Shown: piece by piece, positions 1-8,142 of the stretch | Numbering within the stretch: the stretch's first letter is position 1 | Layout of the letters: every line of letters begins with the position of its first letter | Assembly: GCA_004556545.1 (NCBI GenBank) | Contig: SFGO01000010.1 | Location: 7,261 to 71,260, forward strand | Length of the DNA: 64,000 nt | Reading direction: 5' to 3' | From: Clostridiales bacterium | Lineage (GTDB): Bacteria > Bacillota > Clostridia > Christensenellales > Aristaeellaceae | Made by a program: the position numbers and the translations under genes | The notes under the pieces: model-generated | Told to the model about the DNA's origin: nothing | Seen by the model: only the letters and a program-made list of their open reading frames with translations | Database searches by the model: none

Positions 1-2
1 AA

Positions 3-503
3 GTGGAATGCGAGTCGGGGGGCGGGGGCACTGCCCCTGTAAGTGACACGCGGCGAACGCAGGAGGAAACCGGCCAAGGGGAATGCGAAGCGGGGGTCGG
101 GGGCACTGCCCCTGTAAGTGACACGCGGCGAACGCGGGAGAAGGCCGGCCAAGGGGAAGGCGAAGCGGGGATCAGGGGCACTGCCCCTAAAAGCAACACG
201 CGGCGAACGCGGGAGGAAACCGGCCAAGTGGAGCGCGAACTGGGGTACAGGGGCACTGCCCCTGTCGGGCAATTGGAGCGCGAAGTGGAGTACAGGGGCA
301 CTGCCCCTGTTGCGGATGCGGAAGAGGTGCTGGGGGCGCTGACAAGGATTCTGAGGGGCGAGGAGGAAGCAAAGACCAGCGAAATCCTGCGGGCGGCGGA
401 ACTGCTGGGGAAACAGTACGGGCTGTTCGGCGACCGGGAGGGCGCGCCTGCGGAGGCTCCTAAAATCGTGATCGATGTTCCGGGACGGGAGGGGAAAGGG
501 TGA
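3..503 (+). CDS. Terminase small subunit C-terminal part fused to in-frame repeat array (5' end cut by window)
   Basis: The last 60 or so residues (AELLGKQYGLF region and acidic tail) look like the C-terminus of a phage terminase small subunit, the DNA-recognition partner of TerL. The gene ends in a GTGA overlap with the TerL gene, the usual order. The first 105 or so residues are not terminase-like: they are copies of a 25-residue repeat (core GGTAPVSDTRRTREETGQ) encoded by the 75-bp DNA repeat described separately. The reading frame is open to the window edge, so the GTG at 3 need not be the true start. Either the repeat expanded inside terS without breaking the frame, or the repeat part is not translated and a shortened terS starts further in. 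Confidence 0.55.
   Translation: MECESGGGGTAPVSDTRRTQEETGQGECEAGVGGTAPVSDTRRTREKAGQGEGEAGIRGTAPKSNTRRTREETGQVERELGYRGTAPVGQLEREVEYRGTAPVADAEEVLGALTRILRGEEEAKTSEILRAAELLGKQYGLFGDREGAPAEAPKIVIDVPGREGKG
25..342 (+). repeat. Five-copy GC-rich palindromic repeat, 75/75/75/45-bp period, inside an ORF
   Basis: The hairpin GGGGCACTGCCCC occurs at 25-37, 100-112, 175-187, 250-262 and 295-307. Spacings are exactly 75, 75, 75 and 45 bp, all multiples of three, so the array stays open in frame. Between hairpins the unit contains AACCGGCCAA plus GGA-N-GCGAA-type sequence. The same unit occurs in non-coding DNA at 42709-42865, so it is a dispersed repeat and not a domain evolved in terminase. Confidence 0.85.
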
Positions 504-1750
504 ACGTAAGGCTTGGGGAGAAGATACCGCCGGCCTTTGAAGAGCTGTTCTGGGATGTGTATGAAGGACGGCACGACGAATACTGGCTGAAAGGCGGACG
601 GGGAAGCGGAAAATCCAGCTTTGTCAGCCTGACGGCGCTTTGCCTGATGCTGAAGGACCCGGAAGCCAATGTGATGATCTTTCGCAAGGTGGCGGAAAGC
701 CTGCGGGAAAGCGTGCTGGCGCAGATGCGCTGGGCGGCGGAGGAAATGGGCCTGAACGGGTACTTTCAGTATCGGCTGAATCCCATGGAGATGATTTATC
801 GGCCTACGGGACAGCGGATTCTGTTCCGGGGCGCGGACGATCCGGAAAAAAGCAAGGGCGTGAAGCTGCCAAGCGGTTATTTTGCGATGCTGTGGTTTGA
901 AGAGGCCAGCGCCTTTCGGGGGATGGAGGAAATACGGACGATTCAGGCCAGCGTGCTTCGTGGCAAAAAGGGCGTGACGGTGCTGAGCTATAATCCGCCC
1001 GCCAGCATCCAGAGCTGGGTAAACGCCGAGGCGCTGAATCCCTGTGAGGGAAGAGTGGTACACCAGAGCGATTACCGGCAGATGCCGCCGGAATGGCTGG
1101 GGGAAACCTTCCTGAAACAGGCGGAAAGGCTGAAAAGACGGGATGAGCGCGCCTACCGGCACATGTATCTGGGGGAAGCGGTGGGCACCGGCGGAAAGGT
1201 GTTTGAACATCTGGAGGTGCGGAACATCTCCGAGGAGGAACGGGAACGTTTCCCCGTGCGGTACGCGGGACTGGATTTCGGCTTTGCCAGCGACCCGGAC
1301 GCGCTGGTGCTGTGCGCGTGGGACAAGCGGGAAAAGCGGCTGCTGGTGCTGGAGGAAAATGTGCAGACGGGACAGAGCCTGGAAAAGCTGGCGGAGAGCT
1401 GCCGGAATCTGGCGGGAGAAAAAATCATCCGTTGCGACAGCGCAGCGCCCCGGGAGATTGCCGAGCTGAGGCGGAGAAACGTGAACGCCATCGGGGCGAA
1501 AAAGGGGGCGGGCAGCGTGGAGCATGGCATCCGCTGGCTGAAAGAGCTGAACGCGATTGTGATCGACGGAGAAAGATGCCCGAAGACCGCCCGGGAGTTC
1601 AGCCTGTACGAATACGCCCGGGGCCGGGACGGGAGCTTCCTGAACGAGTGCCCGGACCGGAATAATCATACCATCGACGCGGTGCGCTATGCGCTGGAGC
1701 CGCTGATGACCGAACGGGTCGTGCGGCTGAGAAAGGGGAGAATCGAATGA
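500..1750 (+). CDS. Phage terminase large subunit (PBSX-like)
   Basis: This is the ATPase/nuclease motor that packages phage DNA into proheads through the portal. The 416-residue protein has a Walker A loop (GGRGSGKSS, about residues 32-40), a Walker B-like strand (AMLWFEEAS, about 130-140), and a C-terminal RNase H-fold nuclease beginning YAGLDFGFASDPDALV (about 255) and ending with the conserved TIDAVRYALEPL. Length is normal for the PBSX/TIGR01547 group. It starts with GTG overlapping the stop of the upstream gene and ends in an ATGA overlap with the portal gene, so the three are translationally coupled. Confidence 0.93.
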   Translation: MNVRLGEKIPPAFEELFWDVYEGRHDEYWLKGGRGSGKSSFVSLTALCLMLKDPEANVMIFRKVAESLRESVLAQMRWAAEEMGLNGYFQYRLNPMEMIYRPTGQRILFRGADDPEKSKGVKLPSGYFAMLWFEEASAFRGMEEIRTIQASVLRGKKGVTVLSYNPPASIQSWVNAEALNPCEGRVVHQSDYRQMPPEWLGETFLKQAERLKRRDERAYRHMYLGEAVGTGGKVFEHLEVRNISEEERERFPVRYAGLDFGFASDPDALVLCAWDKREKRLLVLEENVQTGQSLEKLAESCRNLAGEKIIRCDSAAPREIAELRRRNVNAIGAKKGAGSVEHGIRWLKELNAIVIDGERCPKTAREFSLYEYARGRDGSFLNECPDRNNHTIDAVRYALEPLMTERVVRLRKGRIE

Positions 1751-3057
1751 TCGTGATCGACCGGGAATGGCTGACGGACGGGGAGCCGTCGCCGGAGCTG
1801 ATCTGGGAAGTGCTGAAGCAGTTCGACGGGGAACGGCTCCGGCTGAACGAACTGAAGGATTATTACGACGGAGAACACCATATCTGCGAAAGGTGGCGGG
1901 GAAGAGGCGCGCCCAATTACCGGCTCAGCCATGACCTGCCGGGATATATTGTGGCGATGACCAGCGGCTATCTGACGGGCGAGCCCATTCAGTATACGGC
2001 TAACGGCGAATGGAAGGGTTTTCCCATGCTGCTGGACTGCCTGCGCCGCAGCGCGGCGGGCAGCGTGGACAGCGAACTGGCGGCAGACGCGGCGATTTAC
2101 GGCAAGGGCGTGGAAATGTACTATGCCGATGAAAAGGCCCTGCCGCGCATCTGTCAGGCGGACGCGAGAAACGCTTTCGTGGTGTACGACAACACCGTGG
2201 AACACCGGCCGGTCTTCGGCGTGCTGCTGTCTGAACGGAGGAACCGGCATTTTCAGCGGACAGGGCAGCGGATCGAGGTGATGACGGAGGAATGGATCGT
2301 TCATTATGAACGGACCGGCGGAGAGACACCCCGGGAAACAGGACGGGAACGGCATTTCTTCGGCGGCGTGCCGATGACCGAATATTGGAACAATCAGCGG
2401 GAACGGGGCGATTTTGAGGGCGTGAGGGCGCTGATTGACGCTTACGACGCACTGCAGAGCGACCGGGTGAACGACAAGCAGCAGTTCACGGATGCGCTGA
2501 TGGTGATCTACGGGGCGACGGTGGAAGAGGACGAAGAGGGCAGGAGCGTCCAGCAGCGTCTTCGGGAGACCCGAACGCTGGAGATGCCCGCCGCAGACGC
2601 CAGGGTGGAATATCTGACGAAGCAGCTTTCGGAAAGCGACACGGAAATTCTCAAGGACAGCCTGAAGGCGGACATCCACAAGCTGAGCTTTGTGCCTGAC
2701 CTGACCGACGAGGCATTCGCGGGAAATGTGAGCGGCGTGGCGATGGAATACAAGCTGTTCGGGCTGGAACAGCTGATGCGGAGCAAAGAACGCTGGTTCC
2801 GGGAGGGACTGCTGTGGCGGCTTCGGCGGCTGGTTCATTTTCTTCGACTGCGGGGATTTTGCCTGCCGGAAGCGGAAGAGATCGGCGTGCATTTTTCCAG
2901 AAGCCTGCCGGTGAACCGGCTGGAAGTGGCGCAGACATTGAAAGCCTATGAGGGACTGGCCCCGAAGAAGCTGCTGGTGGGACAGGTGCCTTTTGTGGAA
3001 GACGCGGAAAAGGCGCTGGAAGAACTGGAACGGGAAGAACAGGAAAAGGCGAGATAA
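1747..3057 (+). CDS. Phage portal protein, SPP1 Gp6-like
   Basis: The portal forms the dodecameric ring at one capsid vertex, docks the terminase and later holds the tail. The 436-residue sequence has the SPP1 Gp6-family layout: an N-terminal region with YYDGEHHI, the conserved DLPGYIVAMTSGYLTGEPI segment (about 60-78), a central region with DALQSDRVNDKQQF, and a C-terminal VSGVAMEYKLFGLE motif followed by long helices. The ATG overlaps the TerL stop. A likely terminator follows at once, which is unusual inside a head operon. Confidence 0.9.
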   Translation: MIVIDREWLTDGEPSPELIWEVLKQFDGERLRLNELKDYYDGEHHICERWRGRGAPNYRLSHDLPGYIVAMTSGYLTGEPIQYTANGEWKGFPMLLDCLRRSAAGSVDSELAADAAIYGKGVEMYYADEKALPRICQADARNAFVVYDNTVEHRPVFGVLLSERRNRHFQRTGQRIEVMTEEWIVHYERTGGETPRETGRERHFFGGVPMTEYWNNQRERGDFEGVRALIDAYDALQSDRVNDKQQFTDALMVIYGATVEEDEEGRSVQQRLRETRTLEMPAADARVEYLTKQLSESDTEILKDSLKADIHKLSFVPDLTDEAFAGNVSGVAMEYKLFGLEQLMRSKERWFREGLLWRLRRLVHFLRLRGFCLPEAEEIGVHFSRSLPVNRLEVAQTLKAYEGLAPKKLLVGQVPFVEDAEKALEELEREEQEKAR

Positions 3058-3086
3058 AAAGGGCTGCTGAAAGGCGGCTTTTTTTT
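3056..3086 (+). terminator. Intrinsic terminator after the portal gene
   Basis: GCTGC (3063-3067) pairs with GCGGC (3074-3078, one G-U pair) around a six-base loop, followed by eight T residues; A residues upstream extend the stem. It sits directly behind the portal stop and before a 300-bp gap. Confidence 0.6.
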
Positions 3087-3087
3087 A

Positions 3088-3380
3088 TAAGGTCATACTG
3101 AGCTGGTCATCGGGAGCGGGGACGAGGGGCTTTGGCTTTCTGCGGCGGCGTTGACGAGGGCTGTTACGCCGATTGCTGCTGGCAAAAATCAGGGTTTCCC
3201 CTTGTAAATCTTCGATTTTGGCAAAAGCATCATTGGTTGAAAAAATCTTTTGCCGTCGATGTGGTGAGGGGTTGGCGGAACGGCGGGAAGCCAAAACATC
3301 CGGCATGCAGCCCAAGGCATCGACCTATGCGGCGATTTGGCTGCGCGGTATGACCATCAATCGGGAAAGGAGAAAGAACC
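3088..3380 (+). other. Unexplained gap in the head operon, possible inserted element
   Basis: About 290 bp separate the portal terminator from the scaffold gene although neighbouring genes overlap or nearly touch. Short ORFs exist on both strands (3132-3353 plus, 3085-3315 minus), but neither has a clear ribosome binding site or a phage-like product. The stretch is less GC-rich in its middle (3180-3260) than the flanking genes. It ends with the scaffold ribosome binding site. It may be a dispersed element or a decayed gene. Confidence 0.4.
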
Positions 3381-3716
3381 ATGGAAGAGAAAGCGAACCA
3401 CGAGCCTACGGAACAGGAACGGCTGGCGATGGAACGGGAGGCGGCGCTGTGTCAGCGGGAGGCGGCGCTGGAAAGGCGGGAACGCCGGACGCGGGCGCAG
3501 GAAATGCTGGCCCGGCGGAACCTGCCGCCGGAACTGACGGACTGCCTGAATTTCGCGGATGACGAAAGCTTGGAAAAAAGCCTGAATGTGCTGGAAAAAG
3601 CGCTTTGGGAACAGGTGGACAAGGCCGTCAGCGAACGGATGAAGGGCGCGACGCCCCGAAGCGGAGAAGGAGCGCCCTATGTGGGGCAGCTTCGGTCGGC
3701 CCTGGGACTGAAGTAA
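3381..3716 (+). CDS. Putative capsid scaffolding protein
   Basis: The 111-residue protein is highly charged and mostly helical: the N-terminal half is Glu/Arg-rich coiled coil (repeats of EREAALCQREAALERRE), followed by NLPPELTDCLNF and a C-terminal tail ending in QLRSALGLK. This composition and the place between portal and major capsid genes are typical of small DUF4355-like scaffolds, which assemble the prohead and are then lost. Family membership is inferred from context and composition, not a catalytic motif. The start ATG has a GGAAAGGAG site upstream. Confidence 0.7.
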   Translation: MEEKANHEPTEQERLAMEREAALCQREAALERRERRTRAQEMLARRNLPPELTDCLNFADDESLEKSLNVLEKALWEQVDKAVSERMKGATPRSGEGAPYVGQLRSALGLK

Positions 3717-3761
3717 GGCAGTACCGCAGAAAAACAAATGAAACGAAACATTCACGCATGA

Positions 3762-3788
3762 CAGCACCGCCGGAACGGTACGGTGCTG
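3762..3788 (+). promoter_or_regulatory. Stem-loop ahead of the major capsid gene
   Basis: CAGCACCG (3762-3769) is a perfect inverted repeat of CGGTGCTG (3781-3788) with an 11-base loop and no T-tract. It lies 28 bp upstream of the capsid start. It could protect the 5' end of a processed capsid mRNA, which must be made in excess over the scaffold. Confidence 0.45.
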
Positions 3789-3815
3789 CTACAGGAAAAC
3801 GAGGAGGAAAAAAAG

Positions 3816-4718
3816 ATGACGAATTCGATTACGCTGTTCAAACAATTTGTCCCCCTGCTGGACGAGGTATACAAGGAGGCCAGCAAGACGGCGGTGCTGG
3901 ATGGCCGTCCCGAGCTGGTGCAGGCCGGTGCAAACGCCAATGAGCTGGTAATCCCCAAGATGACGATGGACGGGCTGGCGGATTACAGCCGGAACGGCGG
4001 CTATGTGGGCGGCGGCATGAGCCTGACCAACGAGACCGTGACCTGCAACTTTGACCGGGGCCGTATGTTCGTGGTGGACCATATGGACAACGCGGACACG
4101 GCGGGCGTGGCCTTCGGCATGCTGGCGGGGGAATTCATCCGCACGAAGGTGGTGCCGGAGCTGGATGCTTTCCGCTTTGCAACCTATGCGGGCGCTGCCG
4201 GGATCGGCTCGGGCAGCGGCACGCTGAACGACGGCGCGGCGGTCGTGGCTGCGCTGCGCGCGGCGATCAACGCCATGGACGCGGACGAGGTGCCCATGGA
4301 GGATCGGGTGCTGTTTATCACGTCCAGCCTGCTGGGCATGGTGGAGGATCTGGATACCACCAAGAGCCGGGAGGTGTTGTGCCGCTTCTCCGATGTGGTG
4401 GCGGTGCCGCAGACCCGCTTTTATACGGCGATCCATCAGAACAGCGGCACAGTGGTGACCACGGGCAGCGGGGAAAACGTCAGCACCAGCGACGAGACCG
4501 GGGGCGGCTACGTCAAGGGCACCGGCGGCAAGGATATCAATTTCATGGTCATTCATCGCGGCGCGGTGATCCAGTTTTCCAAGCACATTGCGCCGAAGGT
4601 GGTGACACCGGAACAGAACCCGGACGCGGATGCTTGGAAATTCGGCTACCGTCAGGTGGGCGTGGCGGATGTGTACGAGAACAAGGCGGCGGGCATTTAC
4701 GTGCATCACAAGGCGTAA
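3816..4718 (+). CDS. Phage major capsid protein
   Basis: This 300-residue protein should form the icosahedral shell. It starts MTNSITLFKQFVPLLDEVYK and has features common in HK97-fold capsids of clostridial siphoviruses: an N-terminal helix, the segment ANELVIPKMTMDGLADYSR, a central region with VVPELDAFRFATYA, and a C-terminal KFGYRQVGVADVYENKAAGIYVHHK strand region. The chosen ATG at 3816 has a strong GAGGAGG site; the frame is open further upstream, but those starts lie in the stem-loop leader. No homology search was possible; the position after the scaffold supports the call. Confidence 0.82.
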   Translation: MTNSITLFKQFVPLLDEVYKEASKTAVLDGRPELVQAGANANELVIPKMTMDGLADYSRNGGYVGGGMSLTNETVTCNFDRGRMFVVDHMDNADTAGVAFGMLAGEFIRTKVVPELDAFRFATYAGAAGIGSGSGTLNDGAAVVAALRAAINAMDADEVPMEDRVLFITSSLLGMVEDLDTTKSREVLCRFSDVVAVPQTRFYTAIHQNSGTVVTTGSGENVSTSDETGGGYVKGTGGKDINFMVIHRGAVIQFSKHIAPKVVTPEQNPDADAWKFGYRQVGVADVYENKAAGIYVHHKA

Positions 4719-4748
4719 GGAGCCGTCATGCCGCCGGAAGGAGAAAAA

Positions 4749-5054
4749 ATGGAGAGTCGGGAAAGAGTGACGGCGCTCCGGCTGCGGCTGGAAATTTCCG
4801 ATGAGGAACAGGACGAGCTGCTGGCGGCGCTTCTGGAGGACGCAGAGCAGTATGCGCTGGCCTACACGGGGCGGGACAGTCTGCCCGCCGCACTGGAAGG
4901 AACGGTTCTGGAGCTGGCAATGCTTCGCTACCGCAGGCGCGGCATGGAGGGCGAGACCGTTCACAGCGAGGGCGGTTTGCAGATGAGCATGGAAGGGCTG
5001 CCCGCAGCGCTGGAAAAGCTGCTGAACCGCTATCGGAAAGCGAGGGCGGTCTGA
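4749..5054 (+). CDS. Phage head-tail connector protein (gp6-like)
   Basis: The protein is about 101 residues, helical, starting MESRERVTALRLRLEI and containing LLAALLEDAEQYALAYTGR and LELAMLRYRRRG. This pattern matches small gp6/YqbG-type adaptors that bind beneath the portal. Two starts are possible: ATG 4728, with AAGGAG near the capsid stop, and ATG 4749, with GGAAGGAG at better spacing; 4749 is preferred. The stop overlaps the next ATG (TGATG). Confidence 0.72.
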   Translation: MESRERVTALRLRLEISDEEQDELLAALLEDAEQYALAYTGRDSLPAALEGTVLELAMLRYRRRGMEGETVHSEGGLQMSMEGLPAALEKLLNRYRKARAV

Positions 5055-5374
5055 TGGGGCTGAACCGAAACAGAACCCAATCGCTATGGCTTCATCAGGC
5101 CCGGAAGCAGCGATTGGCCGACGGGGCAACGCCGGATTTTGATGAAAAAGCGGAACGACTGACGGGAACACTTCAGCCGTTGGAGGAAAAAGCGGCGGCG
5201 GAAGCCTACGGCGAGGAAAGCGCGCAAAGGGCGCTGCTTTTGACCGAAGACAGGCGGATGCTGAAGGAAGGGACGGGCGTGGCGTTGGAGGCGGAGGGCG
5301 AGTGCGTCTTCCGCATTGCCGCGCCGCCGGAACGCTGGTCAACCCATCAGCGGGCGATTTTGAAAAGCATTTAG
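5054..5374 (+). CDS. Putative head-closure protein
   Basis: A 106-residue protein that overlaps the connector stop by one base. It begins MGLNRNRTQSLWLHQARKQR and ends in a likely beta-rich half (CVFRIAAPPERWSTHQRAIL). Size and position between the gp6-like connector and the gp10-like protein match head-closure/stopper proteins of SPP1- and HK97-type phages. The sequence itself was not recognised with certainty; the call rests on gene order. Confidence 0.5.
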   Translation: MGLNRNRTQSLWLHQARKQRLADGATPDFDEKAERLTGTLQPLEEKAAAEAYGEESAQRALLLTEDRRMLKEGTGVALEAEGECVFRIAAPPERWSTHQRAILKSI

Positions 5375-5383
5375 GAGGCATGC

Positions 5384-5698
5384 ATGGGATTGGAAAGAAT
5401 CGGGGCGGCCATTGCCGCCGGAGCGGCGAGCGCTGTGGAACGGCTCTGCGCCGAAACCGCAGAGAATGCAAGAGCGTTATGTCCGGTGGAATCCGGAGAG
5501 CTGAAGGCCAGTATCGCAGCGGCGGTTTCGGAAGGGACGGGAAGCGTGAGCGCCGGGGCGGGGCATGCCGCCTATGTGGAGCTGGGAACCTTCCAAAAGG
5601 AGGCCCGGCCTTTTTTATGGCCCGCTTTTGCCATGACGAAAGAGAAAGCGGCGGATGAAATCGCCCATGAAATCCGAAACGCGCTTCGGGAGGGATGA
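5384..5698 (+). CDS. HK97 gp10-like neck/tail completion protein
   Basis: The 104-residue protein starts MGLERIGAAIAAGAASAVERL and contains the hallmark of the HK97 gp10 family: CPVESGELKASI, then a VSAGAGHAAYVELGTF segment with a tail-proximal RPFLWPAFAMTKEKA end. These proteins sit at the head-tail junction. It has an AGGAGG site and shares ATGA with the next gene at its stop. Confidence 0.85.
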   Translation: MGLERIGAAIAAGAASAVERLCAETAENARALCPVESGELKASIAAAVSEGTGSVSAGAGHAAYVELGTFQKEARPFLWPAFAMTKEKAADEIAHEIRNALREG

Positions 5699-6042
5699 GC
5701 TTGGGCACGGCAGGAGAGACGCAGCGCATTTTGGAGGCGCTGGGGAGCATACAAGCGTTGGAAAACGTCAGCCGAGGATGGCCGCATCAGCAGACGGCAC
5801 TGCCCTGCGCGGTGGTGACGCTGGCCGGAGAGCGCCGGGCAGACGAACGGGACGGAGCCGAATATCTGACCGAAACGGAGTATTATGTGCGCTGCTTCGC
5901 CCGGACAGGGGCGGAGACGGACGCGCTGGCTCCTGAGATTCGGAGGAAAATGGAGGAGATGGGCTACCGGCGGGAGTTCGTCTGGGAGGAAAGCGGCGAA
6001 AAAGTTTTCCAGCGGGCGGAACGGTACAAAAAGATAAGCTGA
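5695..6042 (+). CDS. Tail completion / tail terminator-like protein
   Basis: The 115-residue protein starts at an ATGA overlap with the gp10-like gene. It contains LPCAVVTLAGERRADERDGAEYLTETEYYVRCF, with alternating strands as in gpU/YqbJ-type tail terminators that cap the tail tube. The assignment rests on size, position before the major tail protein, and predicted alpha/beta composition. Confidence 0.6.
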   Translation: MSLGTAGETQRILEALGSIQALENVSRGWPHQQTALPCAVVTLAGERRADERDGAEYLTETEYYVRCFARTGAETDALAPEIRRKMEEMGYRREFVWEESGEKVFQRAERYKKIS

Positions 6043-6069
6043 AATGATGATGAGAAAGGATGAAAAGCA

Positions 6070-6654
6070 ATGAGCAAACGAGCAGCAACGGGATTTAAGG
6101 GAATTGCGCTGGCACCGGTGACGGAGAACACGCTGACCAGCTACAAGGCGTCGGCGGCGGAAAGCCTACCCTACGCGGGCAGCATGAGCCGCACCTCGAA
6201 GGAGAGCACCACCGACCTGTACTACGACGATGACCTGTACGCCCAGATCAAGGACGTGATGGGCGAGGATGTAGAGCTGCGCATGGCGGAGGTGCCGCTG
6301 GACCGGATGGCCGATCTGGGGCTGGGCGCCTACGACGAAACCAGCGACACGCTGGAGGCGGACTTCAACGCTGCCGGGAAGGAATACGCCCTGCGGTTCG
6401 TGGTGGATACGGTCAGCGGCCTGCCCTTCTATTTCAACTACCGGCTGTTCCAGCTGACGGGCATCAAGTTTGACAACTTCACCACGAAGAAGGACAGCGT
6501 GACCGTGTGCGAGGTGATCCTCACCGGCGTATTCAAGCGGCCCAACCTGACCAGTCTGGCGCCCTGGGCGGTGATGCAGCTCAAGGAGGACAAGAGCAAT
6601 CAGGCCAAGTGCACGTCGTTCATCTCGGCGGCGGAGAACAAGCCGGGAGCCTAA
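6070..6654 (+). CDS. Phage major tail tube protein
   Basis: The 194-residue protein starts MSKRAATGFKGIALAPVTEN and contains AGSMSRTSKESTTDLYYDDDLYAQIKDVMGEDVELRM and FYFNYRLFQLTGIKFDNFTTKKDSVTVCEVILTGVF, the layout of phi13/TP901-type major tail proteins that stack as hexamers. Position between tail completion and tape-measure genes agrees. GGAG-type site upstream of ATG 6070. Confidence 0.85.
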   Translation: MSKRAATGFKGIALAPVTENTLTSYKASAAESLPYAGSMSRTSKESTTDLYYDDDLYAQIKDVMGEDVELRMAEVPLDRMADLGLGAYDETSDTLEADFNAAGKEYALRFVVDTVSGLPFYFNYRLFQLTGIKFDNFTTKKDSVTVCEVILTGVFKRPNLTSLAPWAVMQLKEDKSNQAKCTSFISAAENKPGA

Positions 6655-6733
6655 GGAAGAGCCGGAAGCGCGGGAGGCCGGGGCGACCGGTCTCCCGCCA
6701 TAAAAACGAGCGAAAGAGCAAAGGAGCGGCAGC

Positions 6734-7897
6734 ATGACGCGCCCTGCGGAGTACTGGAAAAAGCGTGCGGAAGCAAACATGGACCGGGTGCAGGAGGGCG
6801 CGGAGCAGCGTCTTGCCCGGCTGGGACGGGCCTATCGGCAGGCGGCGCAGGAGCTGACGGACGAGGTGAAGCGGATCCTGGGAACGTATGCGAAGCGCTT
6901 TGACCTGACGCCCGAGGAAGCCGCCGCGGCCCTACAGGAGCCCTTTGACGAGGAAAGCCGGGCCTACGGCTACCGCGTCAGCCGGGCAGAGGCGCTGAAA
7001 GCCGCCATTCAGGAGCGGATGAATCGTCTGGGCGTGCAGGTGGAACGGGAGACCGCCGCCCAGCGGGAATGGACGGCTTCGAAGAGCTACCAGAGCGCCC
7101 GGAAGATGGTGCAGGACATGACCGGCGGGCTGGTGAGCCATGCAACGCCGGATCTGCGCGGCATGCTGCAGGCCATGGATACCGTCTGGGCAGGGGGCAA
7201 CTACTCCACCCGCATCTGGAAAAACACCGAGCGGCTGGCGGAGACGTTGAGCAGCGAGATCGAAGCCGCCTTTTTAAGCGGCAAGAGCGTGCGCCGGATG
7301 GCGAACGTCATCATGGATCGCTTCGGCGTGGGCTACCGGGCGGCGGAATGCCTGATGCGGACGGAGACCAGCTACGTGCAGAACCAGACAGCCGCAAAGA
7401 GCTACGAGGATGCAGGCTGCACGGAATACGAGATCCTGACCGCCAGCGACCGGCGCACCTGCCGCCGCTGCGCAGCGCAGAACGGCAGGCGCTACTTGTT
7501 TACGGAGATGCAGGCGGGGGAGAACGCGCCGCCATTTCACCCGAACTGCCGGTGCACGATCTTGCCGGTGGTGGGGGAAGAAGAGCGGCTGGCGAAAAAG
7601 GCAGATGAACCGGGCTTTGCGGTTGCAAAGACGGGGGAAAGTGGTATAATAAAAGCGGACTTGACAAACCACGCAACGGAGCGAATGGAGCAAAGGGAAG
7701 TGGCCGATGTTGATGTGGAAGACGCGAAAATGAATCCACTTTATACAAAGCCGATCGTTGTGGATGCTCAAGGCAGAAAAAGCCAAATTATTATTGGGAA
7801 AAAAGCGACGATTTGCATAAACCCTGAAAGTGGCCGCATCATTACAACGTGGAAAACAAGTAGTAGGCTCAGAAGAAAATATGGTGGAGGTGATTGA
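6734..7897 (+). CDS. MuF-type minor head protein with toxin-like C-terminal domain
   Basis: Residues 1 to about 290 are a SPP1 gp7 / phage Mu F minor capsid domain: the TETSYVQNQTAAKSYEDAG segment and the zinc-like ending TCRRCAAQNG...FHPNCRCTILPV are diagnostic. About 85 extra residues follow (ADLTNHATERMEQREV, NPLYTKPIVVDAQGRKSQI, GKKATICINPESGRIIT), a compact alpha/beta module not needed for capsid assembly. Codon use and GC drop from about 7640 onward, so the tail appears exchanged. Phage MuF proteins with C-terminal toxin domains and an immunity gene behind them are an established polymorphic toxin class. The tail resembles BECR-fold RNase-like toxin domains, but the exact family is uncertain. 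Position after the tail gene is unusual for a MuF gene. Confidence 0.75.
   Translation: MTRPAEYWKKRAEANMDRVQEGAEQRLARLGRAYRQAAQELTDEVKRILGTYAKRFDLTPEEAAAALQEPFDEESRAYGYRVSRAEALKAAIQERMNRLGVQVERETAAQREWTASKSYQSARKMVQDMTGGLVSHATPDLRGMLQAMDTVWAGGNYSTRIWKNTERLAETLSSEIEAAFLSGKSVRRMANVIMDRFGVGYRAAECLMRTETSYVQNQTAAKSYEDAGCTEYEILTASDRRTCRRCAAQNGRRYLFTEMQAGENAPPFHPNCRCTILPVVGEEERLAKKADEPGFAVAKTGESGIIKADLTNHATERMEQREVADVDVEDAKMNPLYTKPIVVDAQGRKSQIIIGKKATICINPESGRIITTWKTSSRLRRKYGGGD
7623..7650 (+). promoter_or_regulatory. Candidate internal promoter before the toxin-domain segment
   Basis: TTGCAA (7623-7628) and TATAAT (7645-7650) are 16 bp apart inside the MuF coding sequence, just ahead of the AT-richer C-terminal module. 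It could transcribe the downstream immunity candidate in the lysogen, when the late operon is silent. Confidence 0.45.
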
Positions 7898-7898
7898 T

Positions 7899-8090
7899 AT
7901 GTTTAACAATAAGCAAAAGGAATTTATGAAGGAAATCGGCATATCGGTCAACTTTGACCATTTAACCGATGATGATTACATAGCCATTGAAGAAACCGTT
8001 TCTGAATGGTTACAGAAAAATGGCTTTGACAAGGGCTACAATCCGACGGACGATGGATTGATGTGTGAATCCATTCTTGATGAGCTATAA
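7899..8090 (+). CDS. Small acidic protein, candidate immunity protein to the MuF toxin
   Basis: A 63-residue acidic protein starting MFNNKQKEFMKEIGISVNF and containing LTDDDYIAIEETVSEWLQKNGF. ATG 7899 lies one base after the MuF stop and has GGAGGTG at ideal spacing; ATG 7881 in the same frame would overlap the toxin gene. The gene is AT-rich like the toxin tail and unlike the rest of the prophage, and a terminator follows, so tail plus this gene form one exchangeable unit. Immunity function is inferred from size, charge and position only. Confidence 0.6.
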   Translation: MFNNKQKEFMKEIGISVNFDHLTDDDYIAIEETVSEWLQKNGFDKGYNPTDDGLMCESILDEL

Positions 8091-8142
8091 AACCACCGAA
8101 TATACCGAAAAATACCTGAAGTAACAGAACCCGGAAATCCAG

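Noticed and set aside
1..342. CRISPR array at the window start
   Set aside because: Units are adjacent 75-bp repeats with diverged interiors, not short identical repeats with unique spacers, and no cas genes are near.
3789..5750. 653-codon minus-strand ORF across capsid genes
   Set aside because: Opposes the well-formed phage head genes and has no plausible product.
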